In this document: positions 26,450 to 35,600 of the stretch, one piece after another | How the letters are laid out: each line of letters begins with the position of its first letter | Numbering within the stretch: the stretch's first letter is position 1 | From: Chloroflexota bacterium | Lineage (GTDB): Bacteria; Chloroflexota; Anaerolineae; Aggregatilineales; Phototrophicaceae | Direction of reading: 5' to 3' | Assembly (NCBI GenBank): GCA_020161935.1 | Contig: JAIUNI010000014.1 | Coordinates: 62,001 to 126,000, forward strand | DNA length: 64,000 nt | Position numbers and translations under genes: made by a program | Notes under the pieces: model-generated | The model's database searches: none | Told to the model about the DNA's origin: nothing | What the model saw: the letters and a program-made list of their open reading frames with translations, nothing else

Positions 26450-27124
26450 CTATGGTTTCTCTTGGGAGTCGTCTGGTGCTGATGGGGGCTTCTGACCCGG
26501 CTTCGGCTTGATCTTCAGTTCCTCGCGCCCACCCTCGTTCAATGTGCGTCGAGCCGGATCGTCGGAACTCCCCAAGCGAATGGTCGCCTCTAGCACCAGC
26601 GGCGCTTCGATGCTCAGTTCCATATCCAGTTCAACGGTCGCTATCAGCGTAAAGCCTAAGCGCATCTGGTTATCCAAAACACCCCATAAATCCACAAGAT
26701 TTATATTGGTGCTGGATGTATCCGCAACCAGCAGCGGAACATCGCGGGTTTGATAGCGCAGCAGCCCTTCGCAGTCCCGTGGCTCGATGGATGGCACGCG
26801 CTTGAGCGCCGCTAACGCTCGCCAGAGTAATTGATGTTCGTCCTCAATTTTGCTCGCCCATGCCGTGACCAAATACGTCAGGTCCATCCGGCGTGCAGGT
26901 ATGGATTTAACACCACGGCTGCCGTTACGGTAAGCATCCATATCCATATTCCGTAACTTCATATTTTCGCGCAGGTCAAAGCACCAACAGTTGAGGGTCG
27001 GGCGGCTCAAACGGGCCGACCACTGACCGTTGGGCTGCTCGAAAGAGATGTCAATTTGGTTCGGGGTCAGTTTGCCCTTTTCAACCAATAATTTTTCAAG
27101 TGTTTTGTTTAAATCGTGCAGCAC
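26450..27124 (-). CDS. Pvc16/DUF4255-like tail terminator (cap) protein
   Basis: 224 residues. DUF4255 marks: an N-terminal helix (LHDLNKTLEKLLVEKG), ISFEQPNGQWSARLSRPTLN, CFDLRENMKLRN, PARRMDLTYLVTAWA, and EDEHQLLWRALAALKRVPSI. In Afp and PVC the equivalent (Afp16/Pvc16) ends tube and sheath growth at the top of the particle. The C-terminus (about 195-224) is a charged, Pro-rich tail. The gene lies between ATPase and sheath, its usual neighbours. Confidence 0.92.
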   Translation of the reverse strand: MLHDLNKTLEKLLVEKGKLTPNQIDISFEQPNGQWSARLSRPTLNCWCFDLRENMKLRNMDMDAYRNGSRGVKSIPARRMDLTYLVTAWASKIEDEHQLLWRALAALKRVPSIEPRDCEGLLRYQTRDVPLLVADTSSTNINLVDLWGVLDNQMRLGFTLIATVELDMELSIEAPLVLEATIRLGSSDDPARRTLNEGGREELKIKPKPGQKPPSAPDDSQEKP

Positions 27125-27271
27125 TGCTTAATTCCCTGAATAATTTTTCTTCATTCGTGCGACCCGCCCACATCCTCAATATTTCTTGTCGGTTTGCTCC
27201 CTCCCCTGTTGCTATGGCTTTCAGCGGAGTGAGCCTGCGAACCTGCTGATGAGGGCAGGGGTGGGGATGTT

Positions 27272-29323
27272 TTAATCTTCCAGCAGCCGTCCCATCTTCT
27301 GATTCTCGCGCCGGATAGCGCTGCGGATATGCTCCTGCGTCACCACCTGCCCGTTGGCCGCCGCGAGGTAAGCCGCCGCCAGCGCCACGTTGCGGATGTT
27401 GCCGCCCGCCAGCCGGTAGCGTTCCGAAATCGTCTTAAAATTCACATCCTCCGCCATCGGGGTGCGCGGCGGGAAGTGCGCCTCCCATAACCGCTTGCGG
27501 TATTCCGCGTCGGGGAAGGGGAAGTCGATTAGGAAGTCCAAGCGTCGGGTGAAGGCATCGTCAAGGTTCTGGCGGAAGTTGGTCGCCATGATGACCACAC
27601 CGTCGTACGCCTCGATCTGCTGGAGCAGGTAGGCGATTTCGATGTTGGCGTAACGGTCACGCGCATCCTTCACTTCCGACCGCTTGCCGAATAATGCGTC
27701 CGCTTCGTCGAAGAACAGAATGGCGTTGCTCGACTGCGCCGCCGTGAAAATGGTGTTCAGGTTCTTCTCGGTTTCGCCGATGTACTTGCTCACCACCGCC
27801 GAGAGATCAATCTTGTACATCACGAGGCCGAGGTCTTTGGCGATGACTTCCGCCGACAGGGTTTTACCCGTGCCGCTGTCCCCCGCGAATAGGGCGCTGA
27901 TCCCTGCCGAGTTGGGCATGGCCTCGCTGTATCCCCAGTCGTCCTGCACCACATGGCTGTAGCGCAGCCGGTCGGACATCTCGCGGAGCTGTTGAAGCTG
28001 CTCCGGTGGCAGGATCAAATCATCCCAGCCGAAGCGCGGCACAATCCGCCGTGCCAGCGACCCTAACTGTAAATTGGCATGAGCCTGCGCCCCCGCGTAC
28101 AGGTCGGCCTTCACCGCCAGTTCCCCGCGGGACTGCGCCAGATCAACCGCCGTATTCACCGCGCGGATAATCTGCGAGCGTGTAAAGATGAACTTCGCGC
28201 TGGTTTCCTCGATGTCCGCCACTTGCAGCGCGGTCGGGTAGCGGTTGACCGCTTCTTCCCACGTGTTGTAGCGTTCGCGGTAATCCGGCAGCGAGAAGCC
28301 CAAGCGCAGCATCCGGCGGCTGCGGTTGAGGTCGCGCGGTTCCCATTCGTCCTGTGCCGCCATGAACACCGTCTGCGGGTATTCCAACAGCGACTGCCAC
28401 AGGGCAGGGGCGGGCATACGGGTGGTTTCGTTCAGGGCGCTTTCCCAGTGGTCGATGTACAGCACGGCGCGGTTCAAATACGCCTCGCGCAGCGCCAGCC
28501 GCCACGTTTCTTCGATGGGCATATCTTTCGCCACCAGCGCGGTCATATCGACCTGCACCAGTGTCAACTGCTGTGGGGCGCACAACGCCAGCGCCATTTC
28601 AAGCTGCCCGTGTTCGGCGTTCCCGTACAGGTAAACCAGCGGCGACTCCGGCATCGCGGCTTGGATGGCTTCTGCTGGCTGTGGCAGCCAACCCGCCGCG
28701 CTGTAAGGCCGCACCTGTACCGCCTGCGTCAGCCGTCCGTCCATCTGGTTATCACCCAGCAGGTAGGCGGTGACGCGGTGGTCAACACGGATTTGGTGCG
28801 ACAGAAAGCTGCCGTTGGCGCGAACCGGGTCAGGCACGACGTTAATCAGGCGGTGCTGGCGCAGGGGCATTTCGGCAGTCAGCCGCTTCCAGATAATGAA
28901 GCGTTCCTCGGTACTGCTGCCCAGCAGGTTCATCATCAGGTTGACGGACGCATGACGCTGCGCCACATCATCCTGCAAGAAGGCGTAAATGCGTTCGTAG
29001 CGCAGGTCGAACTCCGGCGCGAGGCTTAACAGCAGGATAATGCTGTCCAGCGTCGTCAGCCCGAAGGCCGCCACCAACCGCGCGAGGGGATTATCCGAAT
29101 TTTGAAAATCGAGGTTGGGGAATTCGAGTGCGCCCTCAGGGATCGGCGCGGTCATGGGGTCATGGTCGAGGTAAGCGGCAACTTCGTCTTCGGTGATGAC
29201 TAAACCGCGCAGGGTATTCGTCGGGTCGTTCCCGGCTTCCTGCACAGCGTCGACGGCATCACGAATAAAACGATCTATTTCCCGTAATGATTGTTGAAGA
29301 TATTGCCAATCTGCAATTTTCAT
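27272..29323 (-). CDS. eCIS AAA+ ATPase (Afp15-like)
   Basis: 683 residues. The N-terminal half (about 80-400) is the winged-helix/inactive ATPase-like region common to this group (NPLARLVAAFGLTTLDSIILLL at 78-99). The active AAA+ module has Walker A GDSGTGKT (481-488), Walker B ILFFDEAD (535-542), sensor ATNFRQNLDDAF and the arginine-finger region FTRRLD. Such ATPases are near-universal in eCIS loci and needed for particle assembly, perhaps by unfolding or loading subunits or cargo; the exact step is not settled. It is the first gene of the minus-strand cluster, preceded by a promoter-like sequence about 30 bases upstream. Confidence 0.93.
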   Translation of the reverse strand: MKIADWQYLQQSLREIDRFIRDAVDAVQEAGNDPTNTLRGLVITEDEVAAYLDHDPMTAPIPEGALEFPNLDFQNSDNPLARLVAAFGLTTLDSIILLLSLAPEFDLRYERIYAFLQDDVAQRHASVNLMMNLLGSSTEERFIIWKRLTAEMPLRQHRLINVVPDPVRANGSFLSHQIRVDHRVTAYLLGDNQMDGRLTQAVQVRPYSAAGWLPQPAEAIQAAMPESPLVYLYGNAEHGQLEMALALCAPQQLTLVQVDMTALVAKDMPIEETWRLALREAYLNRAVLYIDHWESALNETTRMPAPALWQSLLEYPQTVFMAAQDEWEPRDLNRSRRMLRLGFSLPDYRERYNTWEEAVNRYPTALQVADIEETSAKFIFTRSQIIRAVNTAVDLAQSRGELAVKADLYAGAQAHANLQLGSLARRIVPRFGWDDLILPPEQLQQLREMSDRLRYSHVVQDDWGYSEAMPNSAGISALFAGDSGTGKTLSAEVIAKDLGLVMYKIDLSAVVSKYIGETEKNLNTIFTAAQSSNAILFFDEADALFGKRSEVKDARDRYANIEIAYLLQQIEAYDGVVIMATNFRQNLDDAFTRRLDFLIDFPFPDAEYRKRLWEAHFPPRTPMAEDVNFKTISERYRLAGGNIRNVALAAAYLAAANGQVVTQEHIRSAIRRENQKMGRLLED

Positions 29324-29684
29324 TAAAACTGGCCTGCAATGTGTGGGCGCGAAAATATAACGGGATTCGTTAACCTCTTACAACAAGAGTAACACAAAAA
29401 CGTAAAGCTGCTTCCTTAAGGAAAGAGCCAAGTAGCCTATTTTTCGGTTAGAAAGGTTTCAATTTGTTGCAAAAGCTAACGGGAAATTCATATTTGGACT
29501 GCTATTACGAATTTTATCGCCCGGTTCGCGAACATTCAAACCAAAATATAACCTGCTTGATGACTCCTATTTATGACGAAAAATCTGAACGCTGCTTCTC
29601 AAAAGTATTCGTAAGAAAAACTAAATTGCGTTAAAATAAAGCACGATATTTTTATAATTTATGTCACGAGTAAGGAGAATCCAA
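29324..29684. other. Divergent intergenic region between eCIS operon and PPOX gene
   Basis: 361 AT-rich bases, free of the repeat families that fill most other gaps, which fits a functional control region. It holds the eCIS promoter candidate and palindrome described separately, plus TATAAT (29653-29658) on the plus strand before the PPOX gene; its best -35 match TTGCGT (29626-29631) is 21 bases away, too far for a normal promoter. Confidence 0.5.
29354..29383 (-). promoter_or_regulatory. Candidate promoter of the eCIS operon
   Basis: On the minus strand TTGTAA (29378-29383) and TATATT (29354-29359) are separated by 18 bases, a plausible housekeeping-type promoter ending 30 bases before the ATPase start. 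A perfect 12-bp palindrome TTCCTTAAGGAA (29412-29423) lies just upstream and could be an operator. No experimental support; consensus match is fair. Confidence 0.45.
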
Positions 29685-30161
29685 ATGGCTCATCAAGGTG
29701 ATCTCTCGTTACTAAACGACCCCATCGCTCAAACACTGCTGACCTCGACCAATATGGCGCGTTTAGCCTATGTCTGGGATGACGGTACGCCGCGTGTCAT
29801 TCCCATCTGGTTCCACTGGGACGGTAAGCAGATCGTGTTCGGCACGCCCGTCAAATCGCCCAAGATGCACATCCTGCCCAATCATTCCAAAGTCGCCGTG
29901 ACCATCGACAGCAACACGTGGCCTTACAAAGTGCTGTCCATTCGCGGGACAGTGGACACCTCGGTCATTAATGGTGTCGTGCCGGAGTACGCGCTGGCTG
30001 CCGAGCGTTACTTCGGCGTGGAAGGCGGGCAGGGCTGGATCAACCAAGTCAAGGGCATGTTCACGCAGATGGCGCGGGTAGCCGTCACGCCCGAATGGGT
30101 CGGCATCCTCGACTTCGAGCAGCGCTACCCCAGCGCCATCGCGGCGGCGATGACCGGCTAA
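29685..30161 (+). CDS. PPOX-class split-barrel flavin-binding family protein
   Basis: 158 residues from ATG 29685, chosen for the TAAGGAGA at 29671-29678; an upstream ATG (29661) would put this ribosome site inside the gene. It has the pyridoxamine 5'-phosphate oxidase-like split barrel: LTSTNMARLAYVWDDGTPRVIPIWFHW-type start, QIVFGTPVKSPKMHILPNHSKVAV, and LSIRGTVDTS. Such proteins bind FMN or F420 and reduce small molecules; the substrate cannot be told. It is a single gene divergent from the eCIS operon. A GTAG-headed hairpin follows closely after the stop. Confidence 0.85.
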   Translation: MAHQGDLSLLNDPIAQTLLTSTNMARLAYVWDDGTPRVIPIWFHWDGKQIVFGTPVKSPKMHILPNHSKVAVTIDSNTWPYKVLSIRGTVDTSVINGVVPEYALAAERYFGVEGGQGWINQVKGMFTQMARVAVTPEWVGILDFEQRYPSAIAAAMTG

Positions 30162-30171
30162 CCAAACATAC

Positions 30172-30203
30172 TTCCGTAGGGGCGCACGGTCGTGCGCCCA
30201 CTG
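30172..30203 (+). repeat. GTAG-headed hairpin after the PPOX gene
   Basis: GTAG is followed by GGGCGCACGGTCGTGCGCCC, a perfect palindrome. It is the REP-like type seen elsewhere with other stem sequences and may serve as transcript end here. Confidence 0.6.
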
Positions 30204-30211
30204 CCACCAAC

Positions 30212-30480
30212 CCCACAAAGCAAATACCCGCAGCGGTGCCAAAGCCGTGCGGGTATCAAAATGCGCGGAGTACTGGCTCGCGCGATGTACAACCGTTCAC
30301 CACAACGGTTGATTGTCCGGTCTCACAAACCCTTTTCCACACCGCCAGAGGGCGAACTCAAACACACGGTCGGCCTGAACGATAGCTATTGACGCAGACG
30401 GGGATACCCGCGTCCGTTCCAGCGAAGGGATTATCGCCTTTATGCAGCTTAAAGTGATTTGGCGCTCAACTTTGATGCAG
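30212..30480. repeat. Long duplicated non-coding block, copy 1 (candidate structured RNA)
   Basis: About 270 bases nearly identical to 53183-53460. It has internal hairpins: ATACCCGCA..TGCGGGTAT with an inner GCGGTG/GCCGTGC part, and CAACCGTT..AACGGTTG. The two copies differ mainly in two short patches (near 30320-30335 and 30370-30390). Short frames are open across it but differences do not look codon-like. In both places it lies directly downstream of a 78-codon HTH gene. It could be a non-coding RNA, the 3' half of a mobile cassette, or both. Confidence 0.6.
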
Positions 30481-30566
30481 GAGAGGTTGTGATAAAGAGG
30501 ATTATATATGCGAAGGCATATAAAGTCAAGCAATTCAGTATCAGACGAAAGGGGAAGGCAGGTGGT

Positions 30567-30803
30567 TTATGCCTTGTCTTGGTGAGGACCGTAACCGACT
30601 TCGTCGATGTATCGGAGCAAATCGGGTAACCAGAGTTCAAACCGACCTGACCGCTTACGAAGTTTGATGAGCCGTTCATCTTCTGGCAATCGCCAATTTT
30701 TGTTGGCTAGCTTTTCAACATACTGGCGATTGTATCCGGTTAGTTCTCTGCCTTCAGTCGTTGTAACCCAAATCTCTTGTTCCGGCGTAATCTGAATTGC
30801 CAT
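30567..30803 (-). CDS. Small HTH/excisionase-like protein, copy 1
   Basis: 78 residues. It begins MAIQITPEQEIWVTTTEGRE; the core LTGYNRQYVEKLANKNWRLP followed by ERLIKLRKRSGRFELWLPDL and LLRYI looks like the winged HTH of excisionase/AlpA-type DNA-binding proteins (helix, recognition helix, wing with basic residues, final helix). It is a close paralogue of the gene at 53528-53764 (same length, most residues shared), and both are followed by the same 270-base block. Possible role: regulator or excision factor of that cassette (inference). A conserved GCTATAATCAA lies about 60 bases upstream of each start. Confidence 0.72.
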   Translation of the reverse strand: MAIQITPEQEIWVTTTEGRELTGYNRQYVEKLANKNWRLPEDERLIKLRKRSGRFELWLPDLLRYIDEVGYGPHQDKA

Positions 30804-31196
30804 TGGTGAGATGACGCAATCCTATGAACGTTGGTGAAATATGCGAATACGCAGATCAATTGATTATAGCGGATTGCAGAACCCCCTCCCAGCCTCCCCC
30901 GCAGGCGAGGGAGGAGCAGAGGGGCAGGGGAGAGGGAATAATGAGGGCGCGGATTAGGGGGAAGTTGGCCGTTTGCGCCACATGAGGCTAAAGCCATCAT
31001 GCTGATCACCAGACAAGTCCACTAAAGGGACTTCAAAGGCGGGCGTGTGGGGATAGGGTGGTTGGTGGGGAGTGGGCATAAAGGGCGCGGATTAGGGGGA
31101 AGTTGGCCGTTTGCGCCACATGAGGCTAAAGCCATCATGCTAGACAGAGGGACAAGTCCACTGAAGGGACTTCAAAGATAACTACGTGTGATGAGG
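30804..31196. repeat. Gap with two copies of element B and a CCTCCCCCGC hairpin
   Basis: No gene. A CCTCCCCCGC/GCGAGGGAGG hairpin lies at about 30893-30914. Two copies of element B (30961-31035 and 31100-31175) lie in the same orientation, separated by GTGGGGATAGGGTGG-type DNA. Both are preceded by the same GGGCGCGGATTAGGGGGAAG, so the copies were duplicated together. The second copy ends about 20 bases before the transposase stop codon. Confidence 0.7.
30863..30868 (-). promoter_or_regulatory. -10 box of the HTH gene, copy 1
   Basis: TATAAT on the minus strand inside CAATCCGCTATAATCAA, a block kept identical at the second copy (53823-53828) although the DNA around it differs. No clear -35 box is seen at the right distance. 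Confidence 0.4.
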
Positions 31197-31900
31197 TTAG
31201 TCCTTATCCGTTTCTTCAAGATACTGAATGATCGTGTTCACGCTATGGTGTGTCTTTTGATTGTTGACATATCCGACAACTTTAGGCAAATTTCGTGCGC
31301 CAAAGGTTAAAAGGCCGTAGCCCTTCTGCCAGCGAAAATGAGTGTCAAGGTTCGGAAACAGGTCATTGACGTTATGAGCCGATAAGCCTTTCACCTGTTG
31401 CAACCATGTCGTTCCAGCAACCGTTGGTGGAAACGAGACGGCAACATGAACATGATCGGCTATGCCGTTAACAGCATGAACCGTGCCACCCATTGAACGT
31501 GTTTTGGCGATAATCGCTTCAAAAATCACTTTCTCAAGTGCTTCGTTAATGAGTGGTTGTCGTTTGTGAGTTGACCATATGGCATGGTAAAAGCACTTCC
31601 AAAATGGCATCTCAAGCTCTTTCAGAAATAACCATTGGCACTCCCCTCATTAAACAACTTATCAAGTCATATGGCTGTTGAGAAATAAACCACTCGCAAA
31701 TGAACTCCCTTCAATGGAGTTGTCTTATGGTTAGCTGGACGGATTATAGTGATTTACGAATGAGCATAGTAAATAATTGAAACGCTGACCCCCGGCTTTT
31801 GAAGTCGCTTTAGCAGACTTGTCTGGTGGTTAGCTGAGTGGCTTTAGCCCTCAGCGGCGCAACCGGATCAACTACCATTTTAAATAGTAAATTGCCATTA
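31100..31900. mobile_element. Putative IS200-like element with hairpin ends
   Basis: Boundaries are approximate. The transposase gene is bracketed by element-B sequence in opposite orientations: left 31100-31175, right about 31745-31900. The right part also contains GTGATTTACGAATGAGCAT and CCATTTTAAATAGTAAA, the outer ends of the longer B copies near 38290-38540. The same sequences without a transposase elsewhere would be its non-autonomous (MITE-like) relatives. Confidence 0.5.
31197..31610 (-). CDS. tnpA: IS200/IS605-type Y1 (HUH) transposase
   Basis: 137 residues, the IS200 TnpA size. It has the HUH pair HVH (53-55, in ADHVHVAVSFPP), the entry motif YHAIWSTHKRQPLI, LKGLSAHNVNDLF-like KGLSAHNVNDLF, and the catalytic Tyr114 in GYVNNQKTHH. 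These enzymes move single-stranded DNA and recognise subterminal hairpins. No TnpB/IscB is next to it. Copies of hairpin element B flank it on both sides (31100-31175; reversed at about 31796-31880), and a weaker hairpin (ACTCC..GGAGT) lies near 31705, which fits the left and right ends of an IS200-like unit or a REP-associated transposase. All key residues are present, so it may be active. Confidence 0.88.
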   Translation of the reverse strand: MPFWKCFYHAIWSTHKRQPLINEALEKVIFEAIIAKTRSMGGTVHAVNGIADHVHVAVSFPPTVAGTTWLQQVKGLSAHNVNDLFPNLDTHFRWQKGYGLLTFGARNLPKVVGYVNNQKTHHSVNTIIQYLEETDKD

Positions 31901-32637
31901 GCCTCCAGCGAAGCAACCACCGCCTATCATGTCCACCCCAACCGCAAACGCACTTACTTCCGTCGTGTCAATTTGGGTGTCATGGGTGGCGCGGACAGCC
32001 TGTCTGCTGTCCCTACGAACGGCGTGGTTGGTAGGGCGTAGGGACGCGAGACAGCGCGTCCGCCTCAACTCGCCTCAAACACCCTTTATTTCCGCCGTGC
32101 CAATTTCGGTGTCATGGGTGGCGCGGACAGCCTGTCTGCTGTCCCTACGAACGGCGTGGTTGGTAGGGCGTAGGGATGAGACGGTTAAAATGAATGGCTT
32201 TGCGCCTTTGTGCCATTGAGCCTTTGTGTTAAAAATCCTCTGCGTTGAACTTGGCGTGCTTGGCGACTTGGCGGTTAAAATGAATGACTTTGCGCCTTTG
32301 TGCCATTGAGCCTTTGTGTTAAAAATCCTCCGCCTTGAACTTGGCGTGCTTGGCGACTTGGCGGTTAAAAATGAATGGCTTTGCGCCTTTGTGCCATTGA
32401 GCCTTTGTGTTAAAAATCCTCTGCGTTGAACTTGGCGTGCTTGGCGACTTGGCGGTTAAAAATGAATGGCTTTGCGCCTTTGTGCCATTGAGCCTTTGTG
32501 TTAAAAATTCCTCTGTTTTTCTTGGCGTGCTTGGCGACTTGGCGGTTAAAATGAATGGCTTTGCGCCTTTGTGCCATTGAGCCTTTGTGTTAAAAATCCT
32601 TCTGTATTTCTCTGCGTCTCTGCGGTTAAATCTTTCC
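31611..32637. repeat. About 1 kb of repeats: element B, GTAG hairpins and a 90-bp tandem array
   Basis: No gene. 31745-31900 is element B in reverse. 31985-32180 holds two near-identical units (GGACAGCCTGTCTGCTGTCC hairpin, then CTACGAACGGCGTGGTTGG, then GTAGGGACGCGAGACAGCGC hairpin). From about 32172 to 32637 there are five tandem units of about 90 bases, each made of AAAATGAATGGCTTTGCGCC, TTTGTGCCATTGAGCC, TTTGTGTTAAAAATCC and CTTGGCGTGCTTGGCGACTT. The array ends exactly where the next gene's stop codon begins. Confidence 0.75.
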
Positions 32638-35600
32638 TTACTGCCGCTGCGTCAAATCTTCTTCGCCCTTCGTTTCCGGCTTCCACGAGCCGTCCGCTTC
32701 CCGCTTGATCGGTAACGGCACGGTTTTCGCCGCGCTCTGCTGGATCATCCGCAGGTCGGCGTTCTCCACCCAACTCCGCAGGTAGCCGGTCAGCACGCGG
32801 ATGATGCCCCGCGCCACCTCGCCGCGGTTATCCAGCAGCTCATAAAAGGCTTCCTGCCGCAGCCGGAACACATGCGTATCTTCCAACGCGGTTACCGACG
32901 CGATGCGTGGGGCGGGGTCGAGCAGCGCCATCTCACCAAACACCTGCCGCTCGGCGAGGCGGTTCAACGTGTAGTTGTTATCATGCACCCGCACCTTGCC
33001 GCTGACGATCATATACAGGCTGTTGCCGAGGTCGCCCTTGTTAAAGATCACCTCGCCGGAGGCATAGTGCGCCTCCTCCAGCAGCCCCGCCACGTCCGCC
33101 AGCACTTCGTCCGGTGTCTTGGCGAAGATGCCCACCGTTTTCAGCACGATCACTTTTTCGATGGTTGAAAGCATCCTTTTATCCCCCTGTATCCCCTTGT
33201 TCAAGCGGTCGAGCGTATGCCGTGCCGTCTCGCGCGTCAGTCCATCAGCCGCGTTCATGGCTGCCGGCAGCAGCGGTCGGCTGCCCTCGATCATCAGCCG
33301 CCCCGCCGCGTACAGGGCGCACACATTGATCCACGGCGTAGGCGGTCGCGCCAGCAGTTCGAGGATGCGCCCCTCGCGCGTGAGCGTTTGCTGGGGCAGG
33401 GCGCGGCTCAACGCTTCCAACCGTTTGCCCTCCGGCAAATCCTCGAAGATCGGCAGGATGTAAGCCTTGCTCTGGTTGTCGGCATAGGTGTCGAGGATTT
33501 CGAGGCCGGTCGCCTGTACTGCCCCGCTGCCGTACAGCAGCGCCTCCCGCGCCCGCAGGATGGTGGCCGGGTCGTAGATGAAGCCCATCAGGTACAGGAT
33601 GCGGTCGCCCGTTTGCCGCGCCATCGCCCCCAGCGCGTCTTTGAGTAAGCTCGCGCCATCGCCGCTGCCGAGGTCGCGTACGGTCGCCAGCAGGCGGGTA
33701 TAAAAGTCGGCCTCATAGCGAATCTGGCTTTGGATTTTCCGCATGTCGTGGGCATGGTAGCCGCGCTGGCTGAGGGCCATTATGACCTGCGTCCGCACTT
33801 CGGGGTCGTAGGCTTTCATGCGGTCGGTCAGGATGTCCAGCGAGGCACGGTTGGTCATCTGCCCACAGGCGCGCGCCAGAGCCATCAACACCTCGCGCGA
33901 GGATTGGCTGTCAGCCATCGCCGCCCGTATCGCCGGTAAAGCCGCATCACTGCCCGCCACCAGCGCGGCCTGTGCCTGAACGCGGGTCGTCGGCACCGCC
34001 AGCGCCTCGATCACCAGCGGCCACAAACGCGGGTGCTTGATCTTGCCCGCAGCCGTGAGCGCCGCCCGCCGCACGGGAACAGCCGTCGCCTTCAGCAAGC
34101 CTTCCAGCGCGTGGTGATAATTCGCCAGCCCGACCTCGCCGATGACCTCCGCCGCTAACACCTTGCCCGGCGTATCCGCTTGTGCCGCCAGTGCCAGCAG
34201 CTTGGCCTCGGCCTTGACCGCCGCGTGACCCACGCCGTAGCGGATCATGGCGACCAGCGCCCCACGCCGCACCGGAATCTCTGGCGCATCCAACGCCGTG
34301 ATGACCGCCGGCTGCGCCTGCTGCGGGTCGAGCGCCGCCAGCGCCCGCAGGCCGTACTCGCGGAAGTGAATATCGGTTTCGGTTTGCAGGAGCTGCTGGA
34401 CACGCGGCAGGGCAGCCGTCATCCGCAGCCGTTCGATGTATTCGAGCGCTTCACCCCGCACCCGCGCCGAGGGATGCCCCAGCAGTTCCGGCACGGTATC
34501 GCGCACTAACTGTTCCTCGCCGGACTCCGCCAGCACATGCAGCGCGTAGATCACCGCTTCGGGGTGTTTATCCCGCAAGAACGGCTTGAGGATGCTCACC
34601 GTCGAACGGTCAATCGTCAGCGGCAGGGCTTGCCCCAGCCAGCGGCGTTCGAGCGCCTCGGTCAGCACCACGCGGTAGCGGCGGGCGAGGCTGGAAGTCG
34701 CCGCGAACCAGCCGATGCCGATCAGCAGGAACAGGTAGGCCAACTGCGTCGAACTCAGGTCGAGAACATCCACGATCAGCACCATCAACACCCCCGCCGT
34801 CCCAATCGCCAGCGGCTCGATGATGCCGTCGGACACAGCGGAAACCCGCACACGCTGGTCGGTGGGCAGCGGCTGCACGAGAATCCGCAGCGATGTGACC
34901 TCGAACGTCTCGCTCATGAAGGTGTTCACCGTCCGCGCGACAATCGCCAGCACGAACACCACCTGCCCGTTGTAGAAGAACGTGCCGACCACCGCGAACG
35001 CCAGAATCAGCAGGTCAACCAGCAGGGGGGTGACGCGCACACTGGTTTGCACCCCGAAGCGGCTGATGAACGGCCCCGTGAAAAACAGGCCGCTGAGGAG
35101 CGTCAGGAAACCCGCCACCGACGACAGCAAGCCCAGCACCGAGGCCAGCTCGTCGGCGTTGGTGTACTGCCGCGCCGTTTCGATGTAATAGATGTTGTCG
35201 TTGACGAAGTAGGCCATGATCCAGATGAAGGCTTCGATGAAGATCAGCACGATAAACGGGTTTTTGAGCAGGCTGCGGCTCTTACTATTTTGGGTGGGTG
35301 CCGGGTTGGTTACGTCCGGCAGCGGCACCGGCTTGGCGAAGGCTTGCGGATACGCCCGCAGCACCCGCACCAGCAGCGCCAGCGCCACGCTCAAGCTGAC
35401 CACCGCCAGCCACAGCAGGTTCGTCGTGCCGACCAGCAGCACCAGCAGCGGGACGAGCAAACCACCCACCGCCACCGCCAGCCAGCGGCCCGACGTGAGC
35501 AGGCCGAACAGCCGCTTGCTCTGGCGCACATCGAACAGCGACCCGACCAAACTCCAGATGATGATCTTGCCGAAGTTGATCAGCGCGAATTCCCAGATGG

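Noticed and set aside
30212..30480. Small conserved protein inside the duplicated block
   Set aside because: Two overlapping frames stay open in both copies, but differences between copies do not favour third positions and no ribosome site is seen.
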